This document shows positions 49,524 through 57,649 of a stretch of 64,000 bases of DNA, piece by piece (position 1 is the stretch's first letter; each line of letters starts with the position of its first letter). The notes beneath the pieces were generated by a model that was not told the DNA's origin, did not search any database, and saw nothing but the letters and a program-made list of their open reading frames with translations. Origin of the DNA: Polyangium spumosum (GTDB lineage: Bacteria; Myxococcota_A; Polyangia; Polyangiales; Polyangiaceae). The stretch spans positions 1,225,054-1,289,053 of the forward strand of contig NZ_WJIE01000001.1 in assembly GCF_009649845.1 (NCBI RefSeq), in the 5' to 3' direction. The translations under genes and the position numbers were made by a program.

Positions 49524-51061
49524 AAGTTGATCTTGCCGACGTTCGGCGCCGTCGTCGTCGCGGGGGGTTTGGCGCCGCCCGTGCCCGCGGCGCCGAACGG
49601 CTTGGCCGACGACGTCCCGAGCGCCCCGGCCGGCTTCTGGCTCGGCGTCGGTTGCGGCGCCGTCGCCGTCTCGACCTCGAGGCCGTCGTCCTCCTCGCCC
49701 TGCGCCGGCGCGGCCGAGGCCGTGGGCGCAGGCGCGGCGGCAGGTCGCGGCGTCGGCGCAGGGGCCGCCGTGGGCGGGGGCGCGGCCGGCGTCGCCGTCG
49801 GCGTCGCGGCAGGCTCGGCGGGCCTGGCGTACAGGAAAAACGCGGCCGCGCCGCCCACGCCCGCCGCGAGCGCGATGAAGACGAGGCCCACGACGGTCGC
49901 CGTCGACATGCCACGTCGCTGCGAGGACGCGGGGAGCGAGACGGGCGCGGCGATGCTCGTGCTCGCGCTCGGCCCCGACGTCGGCCCGTGCGGGAGGGAC
50001 GGCCGATCCTGCGCCTGCATCATCGCGGACTGCGCCTGCGCGGCCTGCTGCTGCGGGTACGGCAAGGGCGTCTGCGTGGGCGGGGGGTAGCCGGGATACG
50101 AGGTCTGCGACGGCCTCGCCTGCGGCACGCTCGCGGGCGCGAGCAGTTGCTTCGCCGCGCTGTGCTCGAAGGCCGCCGCGCGCACCGCGTCCTGCAGCGC
50201 GCGGAGCTCGGTCAGCATCTCCTCGGCCTTCTGGTAACGCATCTGCGGCCTGCGCTGCACCGCGCGCATCACCACGTTGACGAACCCCTGCGAGAGCCGA
50301 TCGTTTCGCCCGGTCTGCAGCACCGCCGCGTCCTGCATCAGCTTGGCGCGCGCGAGCTCCGCGTCCTGCGCGTCGCCGAAGATGTGCCTGCCCGCGATCG
50401 CGCGGTAGAGCATCGCGCCGACGGCGTAGAGGTCGGAGCCCGCCGTCACGTCGCGCGAGTTCAGGATCTGCTCGGGCGCCATGTACTCGAGCGTCCCGAG
50501 CGCCATGTCCGCGCGCGTGAGGTTCGTCTGCTCGAGGTCCTCGCCCGCGCCGCTCTCGATGCGGCCCATGCCGAAGTCGACGATGATCGCGCGGTATTTC
50601 CCGTTCGGCTGCGGCTCCATGATGATGTTGCCGGGCTTCATGTCGCGGTGGATGACGTGCGCGCGGTGCAGATCGCGGAGCGCGTCCACCACGTCGCAGC
50701 CGACGTCGATCGCCTCCTCGACGGAGAGCCTGCGCTGGTGCAGCACCTTCGAGAGCGGCTGGCCCTCGATGTACTCCATGACGAGCACGAGCCCGACGCT
50801 CGGGTCCTCCACGAAGTCGACCACGCGCGCGACGTGATCGCTGCGGATGCGGCCGAGCAGGTTCGCCTCGCGCCGGAAACGCGCGACCACCTCGCGGTCG
50901 TAGGCAGCGGCGGCGAGCAGCGTCTTGATCGCCACTTTCATGCCGATCGCGAGGTGCTCGCCGGCCCACACCTCGCCCATGCCGCCCGCGCCGACACGCG
51001 CGTCGACACGGTACCGTCCCGCGATGATTGAGCCCGGAGCCAGATCCATACGAACGGCCAT
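49520..51061 (-). CDS. membrane-anchored serine/threonine protein kinase
   Basis: 513 residues. Hanks-type kinase domain (residues about 17-285) with Gly loop VGAGGMGEVW, VAIK lysine, HRDMKPGN catalytic loop, DFGMGRI and an activation segment containing TNLTRADMALGTLEYMAPEQI. A Pro/Ala/Gln-rich region follows, then one transmembrane helix (about 380-402), then a Pro/Ala/Thr-rich external tail without PASTA motifs. FHA proteins in the window (TagH 26851-28164; 36474-37724) are possible phospho-readers; there is no direct evidence that this kinase controls the T6SS. ATG 51061 (MAVRMDL) is used. Confidence 0.95.
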   Translation of the reverse strand: MAVRMDLAPGSIIAGRYRVDARVGAGGMGEVWAGEHLAIGMKVAIKTLLAAAAYDREVVARFRREANLLGRIRSDHVARVVDFVEDPSVGLVLVMEYIEGQPLSKVLHQRRLSVEEAIDVGCDVVDALRDLHRAHVIHRDMKPGNIIMEPQPNGKYRAIIVDFGMGRIESGAGEDLEQTNLTRADMALGTLEYMAPEQILNSRDVTAGSDLYAVGAMLYRAIAGRHIFGDAQDAELARAKLMQDAAVLQTGRNDRLSQGFVNVVMRAVQRRPQMRYQKAEEMLTELRALQDAVRAAAFEHSAAKQLLAPASVPQARPSQTSYPGYPPPTQTPLPYPQQQAAQAQSAMMQAQDRPSLPHGPTSGPSASTSIAAPVSLPASSQRRGMSTATVVGLVFIALAAGVGGAAAFFLYARPAEPAATPTATPAAPPPTAAPAPTPRPAAAPAPTASAAPAQGEEDDGLEVETATAPQPTPSQKPAGALGTSSAKPFGAAGTGGAKPPATTTAPNVGKINF

Positions 51062-51175
51062 GCTAACGGAAACAGACGGCGAAACGGCAAAAGGTTAACG
51101 TGTGTCTTTCGCCACAAACGCCGGACCTCGCCGGGGCGCGTGCGTTCACGGCGCGACGGCGGTAACGGTCGTTCC

Positions 51176-52078
51176 GTGCAGATCGTCTTCTGTGGCACGG
51201 GCTGGTTTCCGATCGTCGACGCCATCCGCGCGCGTCTGCCCTCGGGCGTCGTGATCCGCTCGTGGGACGGGCAGCTTCCGCTCGCGACGCAGATCGAGGA
51301 CGCCGACGTCCTCTTGCCGTCCAACGCGCGCTTCGACGCCGCCGTCATTGCCGCGCCGCGTAATCTCCGCCTCATCCAGCAGCCCGCGGTGGGCACCGAG
51401 GGCATCGACCTTTCGGCCGCGCGCGCCCGGGGCGTCCCCGTGTGCAACGCCCCTGGCACGAACGGGCAAGCGGTGGCGGAGGCGGCCCTCTTCTTGATCC
51501 TCGCCCTCGCGCGCCGCTTGCCTCGCGCCACGCGCGCCTTCGCCGAGCGCTCCATCGGCGCGCCGCTCGGCGTCGAGCTCGCGGGCCGCACCCTCGGGAT
51601 CCTCGGCCTCGGCCGCTCCGGCATGGCGCTGGCCCGCTTCGCCGAGGCCGTCGGCATGCGTGTCCTCGCCGCCCGCAGCACGACCTCGCGCGAAGATGTC
51701 CTCGATCTCGCTGCCCGCTCCGACGTGATCAGCGTCCACTGCCCGCTCACGCCGGCGACGCGTGGCCTCGTCGGCGAGGCGTTCCTCTCGCGCGTGAAGC
51801 CCGGCGCGCTGCTGGTCAACGTGGCGCGGGGCCCGATCGTCGAGCGGGAGGCGCTGGTTCACGCGCTCGAATCGGGCAGGCTCGGCGGCGCGGGGCTCGA
51901 CGTGTTCTGGGAGGAGCCGTGGGATCCGGCGGATCCGCTCTACCGGCGCGAGGACGTCGTCGTCCTGCCGCACGTGGCGGGCTCGACGGAGGAGGCGTTC
52001 GCGCGGATCGCCGACATCGTCGCGGGCAATGTGTTTCGGCTCGTCCGCGGCGAGCCATTACTCCATCGGATTGCGTGA
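51176..52078 (+). CDS. D-isomer-specific 2-hydroxyacid dehydrogenase
   Basis: NAD(P)-dependent reduction of a 2-oxo acid. 300 residues from GTG 51176, which begins the first beta strand; ATG 51140 adds an unconserved basic stretch. Rossmann motif GLGRSGMALARF, catalytic Arg in NVARGPIV, Glu in LDVFWEEPWDP and His in VLPHVAGST all in order. Substrate not predictable. Its last 61 codons are duplicated at 53132-53314. Confidence 0.92.
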   Translation: MQIVFCGTGWFPIVDAIRARLPSGVVIRSWDGQLPLATQIEDADVLLPSNARFDAAVIAAPRNLRLIQQPAVGTEGIDLSAARARGVPVCNAPGTNGQAVAEAALFLILALARRLPRATRAFAERSIGAPLGVELAGRTLGILGLGRSGMALARFAEAVGMRVLAARSTTSREDVLDLAARSDVISVHCPLTPATRGLVGEAFLSRVKPGALLVNVARGPIVEREALVHALESGRLGGAGLDVFWEEPWDPADPLYRREDVVVLPHVAGSTEEAFARIADIVAGNVFRLVRGEPLLHRIA

Positions 52079-52103
52079 GGACGAGCTCGGATCCGCCTCC
52101 GGC

Positions 52104-52568
52104 TCACGCGAGACCGAGGAAACCGAGGAAACCGAGGAGCGGTTCGAGCACGATCGCGGAGGAGGAAGGCCGGCCTGGTGCCGGGCGCACGACGGAGCGG
52201 AGCTCGTCCGGGAGTTCGGGGGAGCACCACAACGAAGGAACCGGGAGGATCGCGACGTCATCGCCCGCAACGGTTTCGACGTTCCAATGCCCGTTCCAGG
52301 CCTCCTCGTAGAGCCGCCCCGAGATGACGCGAACGAAGACGAGCGCACGATCCCCGACGGCGAGAGGGACGGCACCCCAACTGCCAGGTGCATGAACGAA
52401 TTCGAAGGGCTCGCCGTCACGCACGGAGCAGCCGTGTCCATTCGAGCGAACGCGCTCGGCGATCGCGCGGAGCGTCTGCGCGCTGGAGGTCGCGACCACG
52501 CGGCAGAGGACGAGGTCATTTCGCGCGAGCTTGTCGTCCACGAAGGCGAGACCGGTCGACCGCGTCAC
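52104..52568 (-). CDS. protein of unknown function, second gene of a pair
   Basis: 154 residues from GTG 52568, overlapping the upstream gene by 4 bases (GTGA). Not recognised. It is a compact soluble protein with a VLCRVVATSS strand, AIAERVRSNGHGC, a LVFVRVISGRLYEEAWNGHW core and a hydrophobic C-terminal tail (LLGFLGFLG). It lies between the two copies of the dehydrogenase tail. Expressed with its partner at 52565-53041. Confidence 0.65.
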   Translation of the reverse strand: MTRSTGLAFVDDKLARNDLVLCRVVATSSAQTLRAIAERVRSNGHGCSVRDGEPFEFVHAPGSWGAVPLAVGDRALVFVRVISGRLYEEAWNGHWNVETVAGDDVAILPVPSLWCSPELPDELRSVVRPAPGRPSSSAIVLEPLLGFLGFLGLA

Positions 52569-53041
52569 GGGGCGAGGGTGCCCCCGAGGTGGGCGAGCGC
52601 TGCGCTGGTCCCGACCCACTCGATCGACCAATCGCGATAGGAATCCCGTAGCTCGACCGCTTGGAGCGCATCGACGAACGCCGCCCACGTCGTGCCTCGC
52701 CTGGCGACGTCCACCAGCGCCTGCTCCTCGGGGCGGAGATCGAGTCGTTCGACCTCGGGCACGCGCAGTGCGATGCCCAGCGGCCCCGGAGCGCTCGGGT
52801 CCTCCGCGTCCTCGGCGGACCAGCGAATCGCGGCGTCGAACAAGACCGCCCGCTTCGTGTCGAAATCGAGCAGGAAGCCCGCAGTGGCGGCATTCGGGCG
52901 CTCGAGGCGCTCGAGGTCCGTCACGATATCGAAGGCATAGCCGGGGCCACGCATGAAGACGGCCGTGGCGCGCTCTCCCATCCAGCGGCCGAAGTAGCAG
53001 GCGACCTTGCCACTTTTACGAATGAAGAAGAGCCCCGACAT
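52565..53041 (-). CDS. protein of unknown function, first gene of a pair
   Basis: 158 residues from ATG 53041. Not recognised. N-terminal MSGLFFIRKSGKVACYFGRWMG, a central GYAFDIVTDLERLERPNAAT, a GFLLDFDTKRAVLFDAAIRW strand pair, and an acidic-rich helix. The open frame continues upstream into the 21-bp repeat array, but that part is repeat translation. Together with the following gene it looks like a small toxin/immunity-sized or adaptor module; no homology supports a specific role. Confidence 0.6.
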   Translation of the reverse strand: MSGLFFIRKSGKVACYFGRWMGERATAVFMRGPGYAFDIVTDLERLERPNAATAGFLLDFDTKRAVLFDAAIRWSAEDAEDPSAPGPLGIALRVPEVERLDLRPEEQALVDVARRGTTWAAFVDALQAVELRDSYRDWSIEWVGTSAALAHLGGTLAP

Positions 53042-53131
53042 CGATGACGGCAGGTAGTCGCTCTTCGGCGAGGATACAAGGACGTCGAAGGAACGTCGTG
53101 CCGTCGCTCGACGTCGCCGCTGGCATTGGCG

Positions 53132-53314
53132 CTCGACGTGTTCTGGGAGGTGCCGTGGGATCCGGCGGATCCTCCCTACCAGCGCGAAGACGTCGTCGTC
53201 CTGCCGCACGTGGCGGGCTCGACGGAGGAGGCGTTCGCGCGGATCGCGGACATCGTGGCGGGCAACGTCCAGAGGCTCTTGGGCGAGGAGGCGCTGCTCC
53301 ACCGGATCGCGTGA
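53132..53314 (+). pseudogene. duplicated 3' end of the 2-hydroxyacid dehydrogenase
   Basis: 183 bases matching 51896-52078, including the stop; my manual count gives 24 differences, about 87% identity, with the first 130 bases nearly identical. The frame is intact (LDVFWEVPWDPADPPYQRED ... HRIA) but there is no Rossmann domain, so it cannot be an enzyme. A TTG at 53126 could start a 62-residue peptide, without a ribosome binding site. It directly precedes the 21-bp repeat array. Confidence 0.85.
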
Positions 53315-53922
53315 AGGGCCGGGTCGTGTTCCGCGACGGCCGGGTCGTGTTCCGCGACGGCCGAGTCGTGTTCCGCGACGGCCGGGTCGTGTTCCGCGAC
53401 GGCCGGGTCGTGTTCCGCGACGGCCGAGTCGTGTTCCGCGACGGCCGAGTCGTGTTCCGCGACGGCCGAGTCGTGTTCCGCGACGGCCGGGTCGTGTTCC
53501 GCGACGGCCGGGTCGTGTTCCGCGACGGCCGAGTCGTGTTCCACAACGGCCGGGTCGCTCGCACGAAGGGCGGAGTCGCTCGCGCCAAGGGCGGAGTCGC
53601 TCGCGCCAAGGGCGGAGTCGCTCGCGCCAAGGGCGGAGTCGCTCGCGCCAAGGGCGGAGTCGCTCGCGCCAAGGGCGGAGTCGCTCGCACAAAGGGCACC
53701 ATCGCTCGCGCCAAGGGCGGAGTCGCTCGCACAAAGGGCGGAGTCGCTCGCACAAAGGGCGCCATCGCTCGCGCCAAGGGCACCGTCGCTCGCGCCAAGG
53801 GCACCATCGCTCGCGCCAAGGGCACCGTCGCTCGCGCCAAGGGCACCGTCGCTCGCGCCGAGGGCACCGTCGCTCGCACCAAGGGCCGCGTCTCTCCTCT
53901 TCCTGCCATGCCGCTCGCCCAT
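53176..53922 (-). CDS. possible heptapeptide-repeat protein encoded by the 21-bp array
   Basis: 248 residues if real. ATG 53922 has AGGAGG 4 bases upstream, the only repeat-spanning frame with such a start. A short basic N-terminus (MGERHGRKRRDA) precedes repeats ALGASDG/ALCASDS, then DSAVAEH/DPAVAEH, sharing a D-x-A-(L/V) core. In type B units two of the variable codons are synonymous in this frame (GAC/GAT; GGT/GGC), mild support. Against: type A variation (CGG/CGA) is synonymous on the other strand, and the C-terminus is antisense to the dehydrogenase fragment. I regard it as unproven. Confidence 0.28.
   Translation of the reverse strand: MGERHGRKRRDAALGASDGALGASDGALGASDGALGASDGALGASDGALGASDGALCASDSALCASDSALGASDGALCASDSALGASDSALGASDSALGASDSALGASDSALGASDSALRASDPAVVEHDSAVAEHDPAVAEHDPAVAEHDSAVAEHDSAVAEHDSAVAEHDPAVAEHDPAVAEHDSAVAEHDPAVAEHDPALHAIRWSSASSPKSLWTLPATMSAIRANASSVEPATCGRTTTSSRW
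53317..53883. repeat. compound 21-bp minisatellite, 27 units in phase
   Basis: 567 bases with no phase break. Units 1-11 (53317-53547) read GGCCGRGTCGTGTTCCGCGAC with G/A variation and a degenerate last copy. Unit 12 (53548-53568) is a hybrid with the left half of type A and the right half of type B. Units 13-27 (53569-53883) read GGCGGAGTCGCTCGCGCCAAG with coordinated variants at positions 4-7, 16-18 and 19. All six frames are open because the unit has no stop. Each unit is 7 codons. Confidence 0.95.
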
Positions 53923-53965
53923 CTATCCTCCTCGATCTTCCCTTCCGTCACAGGAGGAGCCCGCC

Positions 53966-56900
53966 ATGCGTTCCCGTTCGTTCAGTCGACTCTCGCTCGC
54001 GTTCATGATGAGCCTCCCGCTCGCCGCCTTTGCGACGGGCTGCGGGGACGACTCGACAGCCACCACCGGCACGACGAACCCGTCGGGCAGCGGCGGCTCC
54101 GGCGGCATGGGCGGCTCCGGCGGCTCGGGCGGCGCGGGCGCGACCGGCGGCATGGGCGGCGACGGCGGCTCCGGCGGACAGGAGGTCATGCGTGGCCCGG
54201 TCTCGTTCACCACGATGCCCGTCCTCACCGCGCGCGTCGGCGAGGCGTACGTGTACCCGGCAGAGGCCGTGCAGGAGAACGCGCAGCCCGGCGACACGAT
54301 CACCTATTCGCTCGAGGCCAAGCCCGACGGCATGCAAGTCGATCCCACGACCGGCGAGGTCACGTGGACACCCGTCACGGGCCAGGAAGGGCCGCAGGCC
54401 GTCTCCCTCGTCGCGACCGGCCCCGACGGGCAAAACGCGAAGCAGGACTTCACCATCGAGGTCGAGCCCGCCGTCAACATCCTCGGCATCCACCCGGCGG
54501 CCGGCAGCTCCGCGGGCGGCGAGCTCGTCACGATCAGCGGCTACGGCTTCGTCGGCGCCGTCGGCGTGCTCTTCGGCGACACGCCCGCGGCCGACGTCAT
54601 CGTCCTCGACGACGCCACGATCAGCGTCACCACGCCCGCCGCCATCGCCCGCACCCGCATCGTCACCCTCACCATCGACGGCCAGCCGCTCGCGACGTTC
54701 TCGCCGGGCTTCACCCACCTGCCCGTCGCCGCGTCCACCGACGTCACGCAAGCAAAACTCTCCTCCACGTTGAAGGTCCAGGGCCTCGGCTTCGACCCCG
54801 CGTCCGTCGAGGCGAACCAGCTCGCCATCCCGGGCCGCAGCGGCACGCGCCGCAAGATCGTCACGAACCAGGCGATGCCCGGCGATCTCGCCTTCGCGCT
54901 CGGCGTCGGCAACTCCGAGTCCACGCTCGCCACCGGCGCCGTGGCCATCGAGGTGAACGGCCTCCGTTCGAACTGGCTCCCGCTCACGATCACCGACGCC
55001 TCGATCCCCGCCGAGCTCACGGTCACGGCCGTCGACGCGCCCCACGCGCCCGGCGAGAACATGACCCTGCTCGGCGCCGGCTTCCTCGGCGTACAGCCCG
55101 CGGAGCTCACCGTCACCTTCGCCGGCTCGGCCGCGCCTGCGCCCGTCACCTCGATCAACGCCGCCGGCACCCAGGTCGTCGTCACCGTCCCCGCGGACGC
55201 CGTCACCGGCCCGATCACCCTCGCGGCGCCCATGCGTTTGCCCGCGCGGAGCTACGTCGCGGCCACGATCACCGGCACCACGCCCGCGCTCAGCGTGCTC
55301 GACACGACCCCGGCCGGCGGCGCCCCCGGCAGCGCGCTCGTCCTGCGCGGCACGGGCTTCGCCGCCGATCCCGCGATGAACAAGGTCACCTTCGACGGCA
55401 TGGAGGCCGAGGTCCTCTCCGCCGAGCCCGATCGCCTCGTCGTCGAGGTCCCCGCCGTCGACTTCGGCCCGGCCGAGGTCCTCGTCGAAGCGGACGGACA
55501 AACCACGGTCGCGGCCGTCTTCGGCGTCACGGGTGGCTTCGAGATCCTCGCGGGCGGCGGGCCCGAGGAGGACGAGATCGGCGACGGTCAGGATCCCCTG
55601 CTCGCCTCGATCGAGGGCTCGTTCGTCACGACGGACGCCGCGAACAACTACTACATCGCCGACCGCAAGCGCGTGCGCGTCATCAACAACGGCGCCGCGC
55701 CCCTCACGATGTTCGGCAAGACCATCCAGCCGAAGACGATCCAGACGATCGCCACGGGACCCGAAGGCGTCGGCACGGTCGTGATCCACCCCGTCACCGG
55801 GGACGCGTACTTCGCGAGCAACTTCCGCATCTTCCACGCGAAGCGCACCGACGGCTCCGTCACGCAATACGCCGGCACGCAGTCGTCCGGCAACGGCGGC
55901 GATGGCGGCAATCGCCTCGCCGCGAGCTTCAACGGCATCAGCGACCTCGCCTTCACGGCCGATGGCTCGATCCTGCTCATCGCCGACAACAACAACGGCA
56001 CGATCCGCGCGATCAACACGACGGGCACGGCCACCGCCGCGTGGGGCGTGAACATCGCGGCCGACGCGGTCCAGCCGATCGCCAACATCGGCGTCTCCAA
56101 CCCGCTCACCGTGACCCTCGACGCCGAGGGCAACCTCTACACGGCGTCCGCGATCCAGGTCCGCAAGATCCCCGCGGACAGACCGCCGATCGGCGATCCG
56201 ATGTACGTCGAGAGCGTGGCCCTCGCGGGCGGGGGCAACTTCTCGAGCCTGCCCGCGGAGGGTTGCCCTGCGCTCTCCATGCCCCTCGGCATCAACGACG
56301 GCGCCGTGGTCGATCCGGTCCGCGGGGATCTGCTCATCGGCAGCCGCCATGGCCTCATCCGCCGCATCCGCCCGGCCGGCGGGAGCCTGCCCGCGGCGCT
56401 CGACGAGGGCGACTGCGTCGACTTCGTCGCCGGGAGCTGGGACATGGGCGCGGCCATCCCCAACGCCGGCTACGCGGGCGACGGCGGCCCCGCGAAGAGC
56501 GCCACGTTCGCGCTCTTCTCGCGCCCCTTCGTCGATCGGAGCGGCTCGCTCCTCGTGCTCAGCGAGGGCCGCCTGCGCCGCGTCCTCTTCGACGCCGCGG
56601 GGGATCCGGGCCTCGTCGAGACCATCGCCGGCACGGGCCCGGCGAAGCTCGACAACATGCCCGCGCTCTCGCTCCGCGCGCTGAACAGCCTGAGCGCCAT
56701 CCGCGTCGACGCAGCGAACGACCGCTACATCTACACCTCGGGCGCGCTCGTCGTGGCGCAGGATCGCACGACGAACCTGCTCACGACCCTCGCCGGCACG
56801 GGCTACACCGGCAACACCATCGGCCCGGATGGCCTCGCCACGTCCTCCGATCTGGCCGCCCTGCGCGGCTTCGAGCTCGCGGGCGGCGCGGTCTACCTCA

Positions 56901-57649
56901 TGGAGGCGACGCTGCCGCGCCTGTCGAAGATCGACCTCACGACGGGCTTGATCGAAGTCGTCGCGGGCGACGGCCGCGCCGCCACGACCGCCGAGCAGCA
57001 GGCGGCGGGCCTCGCCGCCGCCGCGCGTGTCGCCATCAACACGGGCGCCGGCAAGGCCGTCGTCGGCCCGAGCGGCGCGCTCTACTTCGCCGACGCGAGC
57101 GTGCTGCGCGTCGTCAACGTCACGAACCAGGCCCTCACCACCTTCGGCGTCACGCTCGAGCCCGGCCACATCGACGACATCCCGCTCAGCCTCGGGCCGA
57201 ACATCAGCGGCATCGCCTTCGCTTCGAACGGCGATCTCTACGTCGCGTCGTACGATTCGAACGCGGTGCGCCGCGTCCCCGCCGCGGGCCCCTTCACCGC
57301 GGAGACCGTGCTCGCCGGCGACAGCCAGCGCTACGGCCTCGCCAAGCCCGGCGTCGCCGCCGACCTGCGCCTGAACCGCCCGAGCGACATCACGTTCCTG
57401 CCGACGGGCGAGCTCGTCATCGCCAACGATTTCGGCAACACGCTGATCGCCGTCGAGCCCGACGCGAGCGGCATGATCGGCCCGACGAGCCGCTTCGCGC
57501 ACGTCTTCGGCAGCGGCGCGCCGGGCCGCATCACGAGCGGCGCGCCGGCCCTCGCCGTCGCCCCGCGGGGCGTCCGTGCCATCAGCGTGGATGGCACGGA
57601 CCTCGTCCTCATCGCTGGCGAGCGCGTGGTCCGACTGGTGATGCCTTGA
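53966..57649 (+). CDS. large lipoprotein with Ig-like, IPT/TIG and NHL-type propeller regions
   Basis: 1227 residues. AGGAGGAG lies 8 bases before ATG 53966. Lipobox ATGC near residue 26, a Gly/Ser linker (GSGGSGG pattern, about 40-72), a putative Ig domain (YSLEAKPDGMQVDPTTGEVTWTP pattern), two to three IPT/TIG-like domains (ILGIHPAAGSSAGGELVTISGYGF; LDTTPAGGAPGSALVLRGTGF), then NHL-type blades (NYYIADRKRVRVINN, LAFTADGSILLIADNNNGTIR, YLVASYDSNAVRRV-type). Probably a surface-exposed binding scaffold; no enzymatic motif. The end overlaps the beta-helix gene by 41 bases, tail to tail. Confidence 0.88.
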   Translation: MRSRSFSRLSLAFMMSLPLAAFATGCGDDSTATTGTTNPSGSGGSGGMGGSGGSGGAGATGGMGGDGGSGGQEVMRGPVSFTTMPVLTARVGEAYVYPAEAVQENAQPGDTITYSLEAKPDGMQVDPTTGEVTWTPVTGQEGPQAVSLVATGPDGQNAKQDFTIEVEPAVNILGIHPAAGSSAGGELVTISGYGFVGAVGVLFGDTPAADVIVLDDATISVTTPAAIARTRIVTLTIDGQPLATFSPGFTHLPVAASTDVTQAKLSSTLKVQGLGFDPASVEANQLAIPGRSGTRRKIVTNQAMPGDLAFALGVGNSESTLATGAVAIEVNGLRSNWLPLTITDASIPAELTVTAVDAPHAPGENMTLLGAGFLGVQPAELTVTFAGSAAPAPVTSINAAGTQVVVTVPADAVTGPITLAAPMRLPARSYVAATITGTTPALSVLDTTPAGGAPGSALVLRGTGFAADPAMNKVTFDGMEAEVLSAEPDRLVVEVPAVDFGPAEVLVEADGQTTVAAVFGVTGGFEILAGGGPEEDEIGDGQDPLLASIEGSFVTTDAANNYYIADRKRVRVINNGAAPLTMFGKTIQPKTIQTIATGPEGVGTVVIHPVTGDAYFASNFRIFHAKRTDGSVTQYAGTQSSGNGGDGGNRLAASFNGISDLAFTADGSILLIADNNNGTIRAINTTGTATAAWGVNIAADAVQPIANIGVSNPLTVTLDAEGNLYTASAIQVRKIPADRPPIGDPMYVESVALAGGGNFSSLPAEGCPALSMPLGINDGAVVDPVRGDLLIGSRHGLIRRIRPAGGSLPAALDEGDCVDFVAGSWDMGAAIPNAGYAGDGGPAKSATFALFSRPFVDRSGSLLVLSEGRLRRVLFDAAGDPGLVETIAGTGPAKLDNMPALSLRALNSLSAIRVDAANDRYIYTSGALVVAQDRTTNLLTTLAGTGYTGNTIGPDGLATSSDLAALRGFELAGGAVYLMEATLPRLSKIDLTTGLIEVVAGDGRAATTAEQQAAGLAAAARVAINTGAGKAVVGPSGALYFADASVLRVVNVTNQALTTFGVTLEPGHIDDIPLSLGPNISGIAFASNGDLYVASYDSNAVRRVPAAGPFTAETVLAGDSQRYGLAKPGVAADLRLNRPSDITFLPTGELVIANDFGNTLIAVEPDASGMIGPTSRFAHVFGSGAPGRITSGAPALAVAPRGVRAISVDGTDLVLIAGERVVRLVMP

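Noticed and set aside
52565-53755. 396-codon minus-strand frame joining repeat translation to the unknown gene
   Set aside because: The upstream part is only repeat translation; the gene proper is better started at ATG 53041.
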